Program-made: the position numbers and the translations under genes | Part shown: one piece after another, positions 36,802-46,765 of the stretch | How positions within the stretch are numbered: the stretch's first letter is position 1 | Layout of the letters: every line of letters begins with the position of its first letter | Origin: Pomacea canaliculata | Lineage: Eukaryota; Mollusca; Gastropoda; Architaenioglossa; Ampullariidae | Assembly (NCBI RefSeq): GCF_003073045.1 | Contig: NC_037600.1 | Span: forward strand, 15,640,352 to 15,704,351 | DNA: 64,000 nt | Reading direction: 5' to 3' | The notes under the pieces: generated by a model | Seen by the model: the letters and a program-made list of their open reading frames with translations, nothing else | Database searches by the model: none | Told to the model about the DNA's origin: nothing

Positions 36802-38441
36802 ACAAACGGTAATTGTAGTATTGAACCTCTGGCTGTACTTTACCAAACATAAAGCTATGGTCTCATCACCATTGCATATAGAAACAATCCCCACGTATTC
36901 AGATAATTATAATTCACACTTAATCTGAGATATTTGCATGCAGTCACTGCACTTCTCCCACTAAACCATCAGACATACCTAACATTTCTGTCTAGTTATT
37001 TAGAAGTTATTTCTTCTTTGTCTTAGTCATTTTTATAGTTTAGTCTAATATTTACTTCTCGATTATGCAAAAACAAAACCACTGTGGTTTTAAGTTTTAG
37101 TGTTAATTGTACCTATGATGAAGAGCAAACTAAGTTTCTAAGCCATGTATGTGTAAGAGAGAGTAAGACCTGGCGGCGGTTACTGCTGTGTTCGTCTTCC
37201 TGTTCACTCACTCTATCGCATATATTCGCTCACTTCTAATCATGTCTACAATCACACTGAGTGCTGACTGTGTGTCAGGAGACTTTCACATGACCACAAA
37301 GTCACAATACTTCTTCTTCTTCTTGAAAAGACGACAGACTGTTTTATTCATTGTATCACAAGTCTGCATCTTTTGTAGAAAAACTCAGGGACAAAGAGTG
37401 TTGTTGTTGTTTGGGCAGGCCACCAATCAGCTTCGTCAGCTCCACATTGCGGAAGTCTGGAACTGGGGAACTGGTGTATTTCCAGACCTGGGGGAGCGGA
37501 TGGGAGGATAGAATAACGGGCTGGTGCTGCTGAGGTCGGGGGGAGGACCGTTATCAAGTTCTCGCCTTCCCCTCACATGGCGCACGTGCTCTCGGAATGT
37601 CATTGGAGGCCAACTCTTCATGGCGCAACCATGGTCAGAAACAAGGCCAAGGAATCTTGAACTAATGGCTGAAAGTTTTAATAGTTTTCTCAGACATTAA
37701 AGACACCCACTTTGAAATCAGTTTTTAAAAGTCCATTTTGTCTTGTTTTTTATTTTTTTGTTTTGGTTGTTTTGGCCGAGCAAATGATGCCTGTCATGTA
37801 GTGATGTTGGTCTTCCGGTGTGCGCACTCACCCTTTTTCTTTATTTTCACTGTCGACATTGAGCTATTGAGTAATCATCTGGATAATTACCATCGATTTG
37901 TAAGAACATTATTTTGAACAAAAGTTGTGTTGCCATCATTGTCTTAGTGCTGACTGGTGAGATTGTAGTTGATTAGTGTGCGGGTGCACTCCATGTTTGA
38001 TTAAAATATACTGTACCCAAAATTTGTGAAAACGTAGATTGTAATCATTAATAGCTACTCACTAACTTTCGGGAAACGATTGTGAGATAGTTGTGTCTTC
38101 AGTGAGTTGATCATCAAACAAGGGAAACACAAAATAGACAAGTGAGAAGGACTATTCCCAGGTGACATTGTAGACAAGCATGAAACAAGTTTCACGAGGC
38201 CATCATGGGGTTAAAGGAACACATGTTAATAAATGCACATGCACAGTTAGTCCACTAAGCAGGTCTGATTCTATCATGAAATTTGTTTTTTCTTAAATTA
38301 CAGTTACATCTAGTGACACTGTAGACACGCATGAAACAAGTCGGGGTCATCCTGCGGTTAAAGGTTCTGACCTCTGGTAACGCTTGACTCTGACAAATGA
38401 TAATTAGTCATTCCAGCATGCGTGTCTTTATCTGACATACA

Positions 38442-38594
38442 TGAGATGGAGGAAGGGAGGAAAGCAGGACGAATAGAATAGTTGTGTATGTCACGACGGG
38501 TCATACTGGCCTAACCGAATAACTGACATTGAAACATGTGTGAACAAGGGAGAATGTGCCAGACTAGGGTTGTCTTGACCTGTTGCTGTATCCA
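38442..38594 (+). repeat. Diverged direct repeat, first copy (second at 39129-39267)
   Basis: Blocks in common and in the same order: GATGGAGGAAGGGAGGAAAG against GATAGGGAAGAAAG, GGATGAATAGAAAAG-like, TTGTGTATGTCAC-like, ACCGAATAACTG, ATGTGCCAGA, TAGGGTTGTCTTGACCTG. Identity of the element is unknown. Confidence 0.55.
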
Positions 38595-39128
38595 TCTTTC
38601 TAGCCAGAAACAATCGTTAAAGTGAGAGTCAACATTTAATGTATTGCTGTTAGTATTGTCCTAGTAACCCACCCTGTAAAAAGAACCCAAAAAAAAACTG
38701 CCAAAGAAACTGTAACTGCAACGAATACAACGAGGGCCTAAGAAGAATTAGAAACCCACTTCATTCTACCATTATAGTCTAAACCACATATTATTTTTTA
38801 CAATTTATAGGGCAGTCTTTCATTGTTTATTCTAGAAAGTTTTACCCATTAACTAATGTATCGAATGTAGTTCACTGTTACTTAATGTTTGTGTAGTTCA
38901 CCATAAATTAAATCCTCAGGAGTAGGCCCATCTACACCCAAGACCTTTTCAAAGTCAAAAAGTGAATTGCTACAAATAATCTGCTACATGATGACAACCC
39001 CAGAGTTCATCCCCATACTGCAACACTGGTTGAACATGTTTATTAACATCTTTAAAAATACTTAAAAGCCATTATGATTATATATTCTAAGGTTTTGTAT
39101 TCCAGGAGGTGTAATTGGATGTAGAAAT

Positions 39129-39267
39129 GACATACAAGATAGGGAAGAAAGTAGGATGAATAGAAAAGTGTTGTGTATCACAAAGGGTCGTATGTTTTAC
39201 CGAATAACTGTTGTTAAAAACAAAAGAGACATGTGCCAGAGTAGGGTTGTCTTGACCTGGCACTGTG
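39129..39267 (+). repeat. Diverged direct repeat, second copy (first at 38442-38594)
   Basis: Partner of the preceding entry, slightly shorter through small deletions. Confidence 0.55.
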
Positions 39268-39269
39268 TC

Positions 39270-39365
39270 AGAGGTGGGGAAGAGGGTTGATGTTTTACGG
39301 TGAGTCAGGAACTAAAGATATATAAGTGCAAGACAGTCAGTCCTGCAACCAGATGCCGCATGCAG
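39270..39365 (-). mobile_element. SINE fragment (3' part)
   Basis: The stretch GAGGGTTGATGTTTTACGG... AGTCAGGAACTAAAGATATA matches, in antisense, the body and tail of the SINEs at 10774-10965 and 28560-28729. The tRNA-like head is missing or too diverged to see. Confidence 0.45.
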
Positions 39366-39854
39366 GTCAGAGTGAGACAGACAGACAGACAGAAATTCAA
39401 GGTAAGTAAAAGGTGCGGTTACCTATCTTTTTAGTTTTTACACAGTCACAGCTTAAGGAAACCGGTCACATGATAAAGTTTTGCGTATTCGATAGTAAAG
39501 GTTCCTAGCAGGGAGCTACATTCTAGAGAAAAAAATTGTCCTCTTAAACAATGTGTCAAAGCATCGGGTGTGAAAGTACATACGTAAGCCTAGTAAGTTA
39601 GTGATGTTATGAAATGAAAGTAAGTCAAAAGCAAAGAGACAGGCAGACCGACAAGAGACCGAAAGACAAAATTTTACGTGTCAACACTGTACTCATACTT
39701 TATCTTTCTTTCTCCTTTCCCCCTTATCTCCCAGTAAAACCAGTTCTCCAACTGGCTCGTGCACTTTAACCTGTACAAGTGCAGTCGTGGACTGAATTAC
39801 TAAGAAGCTGAGCTGCAATCTTCATCACTTTTCCGCTTGTCAGCTGAAGGTAAG

Positions 39855-40107
39855 ATGGTGATGACGGTCATCCCTCGTCTTGTAAACGCAGCTGCTGTCT
39901 CTCACCTGTCCTGTCTACACCTGGCCTCATTGTCATCTCTACAGTCGAGGAGATGGACATCAGATGGCCTGGCGATGAAAACTGTACGAAGAGGGATGTC
40001 AGAAACTGCAACAGAAGGTAAGACACTTTTGGAAGGCAGATTCTGATTACAATAGCCACAGTCATCGACGACTGACATCTGGGACGATTTCATTTTATCG
40101 CATATTG
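39855..40107 (+). pseudogene. Orphan degraded exon 1 of a SABATH methyltransferase
   Basis: ATG at 39855 opens MVMTVIPRLVNAAAVSHLSC..., clearly homologous to exon 1 of H and J (MLKTVLPRFVNA, HLASLSCLQSGKRTSD). The central block that would encode FQYFWQPGSGYYG is replaced by a shortened, frameshifted remnant (ACACTTTTGGAAGGCAG, GATTCTGATTACAATAG). The end (GACTGACATCTGGGACGATTTCATTTTATCGCATATTGG) is still recognisable, but the donor reads GGTCAT. No exons 2-8 follow before copy F. It is either the remains of a lost gene or of F's original first exon. Confidence 0.7.
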
Positions 40108-41008
40108 GTCATTTCCTCACATCCTTGTTTCTTTGTTTTCTGTCTGTCGGTCTGACGGTCTGTCGGTCTGTCTGTCGGTCGGTCTGACGGACTGTCGTTC
40201 TGTCTGTCTCCCTTTGTTCTCGTTTTCTGAAAATGAATATAAAGCACCTCCCATGTTTTTTAACAGTGAGGTCTTAGGTTCTGTTTGATTGATGCATTTG
40301 GCTTCGATGAATTTTAATTTTAGTTTACCGTTGATGTGTCTTCCTTTAGTACTATTAAATTAGCTATTTGACTCGACTTATGATTCGCAAATGTATGTCA
40401 ATGCAACGGAAAAAAATTTAAACTACGGAGTGCTGTGAAATATGAACACTAACAACGGCCAATGTCAAAGATGCTTTTTATCAGGTTGTTTTATTTATCC
40501 TGTATGAATGCGTAGATGAGGTTGTGATAATATTAGTTTTTTAAAGTGGTTTGCACATGTTTGCTCGCGCTGTCTATCATGATTGATTATATCTCCATGT
40601 CGCGTGTTTCTGTGCCTGCCTTTCTCTTAGCGCACTAGACGCACCAGTGTTAGACAGCAAGACGACGTCATAGTTCAGGCTATTTTTAGCCGGTTCGCGG
40701 GGGGAAAGGTCGAGGCCTTTTTTCGCTGACTGTACGAACGCCTGACGTCTGCTTGAGTGTTGAGTCTGCTGTTTGCTCTACCAATGGGGGCTCGCTGTTC
40801 ATGGCCCCTCCCAACCCTGTCCACAGTTTTGGTGCGAAAAGCCTTCACGCGCTGTAGCGTCACGTGGGTGCTGTGGGCGCTGGCCATTGGTCCAGCCCCT
40901 GGGAGACCGTGTGAGCTGTTGCGAGCGTGTGGATAGCATATTCTTTCCAGAATAATGTAAGAATTCCTTGTAAATCTCCTATGGACGTTTTCACTGGCTT
41001 TTTGTTGT

Positions 41009-41070
<62 letters not shown>

Positions 41071-41125
41071 CACTTTGGAAACATGTCTAGTGAAGACGAC
41101 TGACTAGTGGCCATGTCTACATCCC
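40108..41125. other. Sequence between the orphan exon and copy F, with a GTT microsatellite
   Basis: No separate gene. It contains GTCTGTCGGTCTGTCTG-type simple repeat (40140-40210) and (GTT)n at 41002-41070. From 41072 the sequence resumes similarity to the 5' end of exon 1 of E, but with an internal deletion and stop codons. Confidence 0.6.
41002..41070 (+). repeat. (GTT)n microsatellite just upstream of copy F
   Basis: About 20 uninterrupted GTT units. It lies where the promoter-proximal sequence of copy F should be. Confidence 0.9.
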
Positions 41126-42666
41126 ATGTCACTGTGTTCGTTTCTGTCAGTTAAAAGAACGTCAGACGGCTTGGGGACGTCAGCGACTCGGAGAGGGATG
41201 TCAGGAGACAAGAAACATTCCTTTCAATACTTCTGGCAGCCAGGTTCTGGTTACTATGGAGAAAGTCTTGGAAGAGTGTCAAAAGTAGCCACTGACATCT
41301 GCGAGAATTTTGTTTTGTCTCATATAGGTATGTAACAGCATTTTCTTTGTGATTCTGAGTTTTCTAACCTTTGTTTGTAGTACGTGCGTGCGTGCGTGCG
41401 TGTGTGAGATCGTGACTCCCCTCTACTCTTACACACCTACAACGTATTTTTTCTGTCCTTTAACAGTTCAGTTTTATGAATAATAATACTTAGAGCCAGA
41501 GCCTTCATTTTCTGTTTCGAGCATTGTAAATCACTCGCCTGGAACGAATAATTAAGATGGTTGCTTTTTTTTCAAAACTTGTTTCTACTTTCAGTTGTAA
41601 CTTTCGCTTTCACTTTCTGTACCGACATGCATGACCATCGTCACACTTAACTGCTGTGAGGTTGGGTTATGTGATAACACCTTCACAACGAATAGACCAA
41701 CAGTTCATCACATTTTAACTTACATTTTGTCTATCTACTAGACGCCGTGCCGGTGCCTTCACCAACAGGAGTCTTCACCATTGGTGACTATGGAACCTGT
41801 GATGGGTCGGTGTCCCTGCAACTGATACACAAGATCATCGGCAAGTACAAGGACCAGCAGTTTGGGGGAATGTGAACAGTAACTCTAACCAGTAACTTGA
41901 TGATATTAACCATCAGCTTACATCTGTACATCAGCTAGCTTTTAAATAGCTTGCAATTGTTTCAGACCACTTAAGAAACAAACATGGACCCGACCTGAAG
42001 ATTCAGGTGTTGTACGAAGATCACCCATCCAGCGACTACAACAGTCTCTTCAAAACTATTTACGGTAATGCCTTGTAGTGATTTGACAATACTATGTGTT
42101 TGGCAAGTTAATCTTTAACTTTTATTTTATTTATCACGTACATACATTGTTAAAGGCAACAAGCAATATTATTTTGCAGCATTTTAAATTGTTTTTAGGT
42201 CAAACATCATACCTATCCAAGTTCAACAATGTGTTCCCTATTGTCTGTGGCACTAACTTCTACAAGCAGTGTGTACCTGACAACACCTGTGATGTCATTA
42301 TCTCCTTCATAGGTGTTCATTTTTTGAGTGAGGAGAGGTGAGTCGGAGACAGTGGTAACTCTTGGCATCAAAATAATTAAACACTTACTTATCATCACTA
42401 AATCAAACAACCAACCAACAATCGCAGACGTTTACATTCCTATTAAAAAAAATCTACGATATAAAATACAAAATATCTTTATAAATCTTTTTAAGAAAAT
42501 TTTTTTCTTCTTCCAAAGGTAAGATAAGAACATCACTTTACATAAAATATTAAAACGGCTAAAAAATATATAAACTAACTCGTTTAATTTAGTTTGCATG
42601 TGAAATATCATCTTTTATTTTAGTTTTATTTTCCTTGGTTTTTTTGTTTGTTTTTTTTTGTTTTGG

Positions 42667-42699
<33 letters not shown>

Positions 42700-44781
42700 T
42701 TTTTTCCGCTAATGATGTTATCATAAGCTATTTTCACTAACTCGTTTAATTTAGTTTGGATGTGAAATGTCATCTATTATTTTAGTTTTATTTTGCTTGG
42801 TTTTTTTGTTTGTTTGTTTTTTTGTTTTGGTTTTTTTGTCTTTTTTTTTTTTTTTGTCTTTTTTTTTTTTTTTTTTTGCTAATGATGTTATCATAAGCTA
42901 TTTTCACTCAGTTTATCTCCGGAGATATAGATGAAATAATTCTCTCCAGTTATGTGAGATGCTCCAATACAATTTTCCCCTGGCGGTCGACATCAGAAGA
43001 GGAGATGCGAGTTCATCGCGAGGCTGCAGCACGTGACTGGCGGAAGTTCCTCCTCCTGAGAGCAGCAGAACTCAAACAGGGTGGGTTGGTATTTGGTTGT
43101 TTAATAGAGGTTTATATTCAAAGAGTGCTGATGAGATGCGGCTGATTATGCAGAAGCCATGATTATAACACTGAGCGCATGATGACTGCGATGTCAGGAT
43201 GATGACAACACTGATGTCAATCGCGCTGATGGTCTACCTGTGGATTATGAAGAAATTAAAGATGACCGTCGAGTCGATGACAAAATGAGAATATCAGGGA
43301 CTATAGTATACAAACTCGATAATTATTTTTTTATTATTTACCTACCAAAAAAATGAGTCAATAATCAAATAAAAATGTGTGGTGGTGTTTCTCTAGGTGG
43401 ACTTCTCTTCGTTACTCAGCTCCTTACAGAACTCGGAGACAACACCTCACAGTTTCGTGATACCAACAGTTCTGTGACAAACATCACTGATACTCTACAG
43501 AACGGGAAGGACATTTATAGGAATTTGGATTTGGCATGGAATGATCTACACACAAATGGTATAATAACAACAGTGAGTAAAATGTAAAACATTTAAACCA
43601 GTTCTTTGACTAGGTCTAGCAATTCAACAAGAAATTCTGCCGTGTACACCTTACCATGTATACAAAGAACCATAAAATTTTATATTGTTCCAATCTTTCT
43701 TCACCGGAATTTTTTTTAAATTCTGGTCCTCAAGCAGTGGAACAGTATTATTACAAGGAGAGTTTCTGTCATGCACTGTTGACATTTACTAAAAGTCTAG
43801 CAATGTGTTGCTACAGGAGGAGTTCCAGTCGTGCACTACCCTGCAGGCTTATCGGACTTTACAAGAACTAAAAGATCCTTTCGAGGATGCCACCATGTCT
43901 CCAGTCCGACAGGCTGGTCTCAGGATATTAAAGGGTCCAGAAGACTTTTTGTCTCCTTGCTTTATGAAGACATTGTGGCGAGAAAAGTTACAGACAGGTC
44001 AGCGCAAAAATATTTTTTTTATTATTTACATTTTTTCTTACGAAACATCATATTTATCAAAGTTTTTACGAGAATAATTATTTTATTATCACGAGCGATA
44101 CAAAGATTTGATTGCAGGCACTTCTTTTGAGTGTTTAAAACATATGCATACATTACCTTTAATTTGTAAACAAAAAACATAATTTTTCAGTACGAATAAT
44201 TATAGACTTTGCTTTCTCTTTATGTCTGTACTATTGTTTCTTTTGTCATTTAGCCTAAAATTGTCTTTCGTTGTTTTAAGATGTCCAACATGACTCGTTG
44301 CATGCACAGATCGCTAGCTTGCAAAGGTCATAGTTCAATGCTGTGTGATTATTAAAAATTTTGGGGGCAACGTAGACATTTTCGCCGTGTTCCCCACGTA
44401 CAAATCTTAAGAGCAAAGGTTTGTGTTCTAATTATAACAAAAATTAAATGCTACACCTTCTGTGCAATAAAGGAGGATTTCTTTTTTTTCTGAAACATAC
44501 AACAAAGTCAATGTTTGTTTGTTGATTAAAGAAGTACATACATCTGTACAGATGGCGTTGACGACAGAAAGATGTTTGCTCGTCGTCTGGTACAAGCATA
44601 CAGACTAGTCTTGGATGCCACCCTGAGAAATACCCTGGAGAAAACTCGGAGTACCGAGGAACAGTCGGATATAATGGATCAGCTCTACGAATGTTTTGTT
44701 GAACGGGTGGCCGCGTGTAACCCAGAAACTTTCCAAAGTGAACCCTATGTGGGGCGACTTGTCGCACAGAAATTAAAATGA
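41126..44781 (+). CDS. SABATH-family carboxyl methyltransferase, copy F (lacks N-terminal extension)
   Basis: Exons: 41126-41327, 41742-41840, 41966-42064, 42199-42337, 42950-43080, 43397-43572, 43817-43997, 44552-44781 (TGA), giving 418 residues. Splice phases equal the family pattern, and every exon is open. The methyltransferase core is complete: FQYFWQPGSGYYG, FTIGDYGTCDGS, YEDHPSSDYNSLF, SFIGVHFLSEE (Phe at the plant Trp position), GGLLFVTQ, and the C-terminal VGRLVAQKLK. The first ~28 residues seen in E are missing: the upstream ATG that aligns with E's start (at about 41085) runs into TGA after six codons, so the ATG at 41126 is the first usable one. The exon 2 donor is GC (41841-41842). 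Intron 4 contains a tandem duplication with long T runs. A polyadenylation signal may be at 44934-44939. Confidence 0.88.
42574..42908 (+). repeat. Tandem duplication (two ~165-base units) with long poly-T tracts in intron 4 of copy F
   Basis: The units 42574-42735 and 42736-42908 both begin ACTAACTCGTTTAATTTAGTTTG and end GCTAATGATGTTATCATAAGCTATTTTC, with T-rich tracts of different length between. They differ at few positions outside the T runs, so the duplication is recent. Confidence 0.85.
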
Positions 44782-46765
44782 ACAATCGGTAATTGTAGAA
44801 CACAACTTCTTGTATTTCCCCCGTAGATACAGAGCGACATTTTCGTCGCCATAGTCTATAGAAACATCGTCCAGCTACTTGTTGCTAAATCACACTCCAC
44901 ACTGAGTCAAGATGTTAAAGCCAAGTCACTGTCAATAAACTCATGAGTTCATCTTTATTTCTTAACCATGATATTTAAAGCTTCTAGTTATTTACCCGAT
45001 CAGAATCTGCACTGCAACATTTCAGAAAACATCGTCTAAATAAGGCTTGAGCAAAGTGGAATAAAAGCAAATCCGAAAACAATTCTTCTGCTTCGTTTTC
45101 AAATGCATTCCCTTCATTTGTTTATTAGTAATATCTTTTGGATTAAAATACTGGAGCTAAAATATGTTGAATATATCTGTGAAATATAAGATCATGTGTG
45201 GGCATGTATATATAGATATATATATATACAGGCTTGTTTTACGAATAAAGATCAATGTGGCAATAGGTGCATGTGTCTATATGTATGCCTGCATGTGTTT
45301 CCTTGACAACTATATAAGTTGCTACCTTGTCCGATTGTGACAAAGATGTCTCAGAAATAGGTTGTAGCTTTTGTTCGATTGGTATTTTTTGTTATGGAAC
45401 ATCTTTGTTTTTATCTCTTTATGTCTATATCCTGATTGGCGTAGTTAAAAAAAAAAAAAAGCAAAACAAAACTCACGTGATCGGTGGTTAAGTGAAAAAG
45501 TAGCACTGATATTTTAAGTTTTAATGTTAATTTCAGCTATTATAAAGATGCTACTGGTTTCTCAAAAAATAGAAACTAAATTATTTTAGTGTGGAGAGTG
45601 TAAGATAGAAGAAAAGGAGAGAGACGCGGCAGTGGTCACTACTGTGTTCATTCCTTCTTTCACTCCAAACTGTCGCATACGTTCGCTCACCTCGGATCTG
45701 GTCTGCAAGCATACTGAGGGCTGACAGCCTGTCAGATGCTCACACTATAACCTGTTTAGCTTAGTTAGTCATAGCTTTATCCTATAGAAGTTCCGTTTTT
45801 AGGAAGTATTTTCGTGTGATCAGCATCCTTCGTAACCTTCTCTGGGGTGTTAGCTAAAAGATTTTATTAACAGTGATAATAATTTCTTGTTATTTGAAAA
45901 CCCACTGACAGATCATCTGTTGTGTCCAAAGAAAGAACGGGTAAATATCTAAACACTCCTGAGTGGAGAGGTTGCGACACCTTGTAAGTCTGTGATATTA
46001 TTCCTCACAAATTATGAACATAGTTTCTATTGTAGGACAACAAAATGGGGTTTTATAGGATTCCTGAATTAATGGCGCACGTTGGACTATTGCTGTTGTG
46101 AGGCCGGGGCACGGAGAGGTAGACTGAAAATGGGTTTTCAAGTGGAACGATTTCCTGTCCTAGTTTTTTTTTTTTTCTTTCTTTCTTAGGGCTAAATACT
46201 TCCTTTGAAAGAGGTGAGTTCACGTATTTGTAGGACATACTTGCTACCTTCGCACTTTACTGGAGAAGTGCATTTGCCGGATTAATGAAAGGTTGACAGG
46301 TAGGTGTGCGCTCACTGTGCTCAGGACTTGCTTTGCTGGTGGAAGTGACCGTTTTATTTTGTTCGTTTTTGATGTAGTCGTGCCTTCTGTCAGAAAGCAT
46401 AAAATAATTTTGTAAAAAAACGGCAATCGGATAATTTGTTATTTTAACTGTAAAAGTCTTAAAAGTGTAATTCCTAAATATTTTAAAGGCTACGATTCAA
46501 AATCTACACGGTATGCAAGATAAATAAAAATAGTGACTATTCCTTGTTTATATTTAGCAAATTTTCAAACCACTGGATGATTGGATAGTGACTAGTTATA
46601 GATACACCAGACGTATGAGACTGACTTGAAAGTAGGAAAGCAGACTGGCCGGCAGACACATTTGATTGGCATAGACTAACGATGTATGTAAACAAACAAA
46701 CTCTGCAACGAACTAATGCACTTTGACTAGCGCGTGCTCTGACTTACAGCCCAGGTAAAGGTAAC
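44782..46765. other. Intergenic DNA between copies F and G
   Basis: No gene seen. It has a TA microsatellite near 45208-45230. The last ~140 bases (46625-46765) resemble the 5' flank of copy H (the GGCCGGCAGACA block), which marks the end of the duplicated unit. Confidence 0.5.

Larger units (their letters stand above)
36802..39854. other. Intergenic DNA between copy E and the orphan exon, with diverged direct repeats
   Basis: No gene supported. A GC-richer patch lies at 37390-37630 without a convincing frame. Two diverged direct repeats are present: 38163-38228 with 38316-38370, and 38442-38594 with 39129-39267 (shared pieces include AGGGTTGTCTTGACCTG and ACCGAATAACTG). A SINE fragment lies at 39270-39365. 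Confidence 0.5.

Noticed and set aside
37348..37621. GC-rich patch with open frames on both strands
   Set aside because: The frames are short, have no recognisable domain and no exon-like borders that I would trust.
40675..41073. Open frame beginning with a long poly-Asn run
   Set aside because: It is the reading of the (GTT)n tract upstream of copy F; the rest shows no homology.
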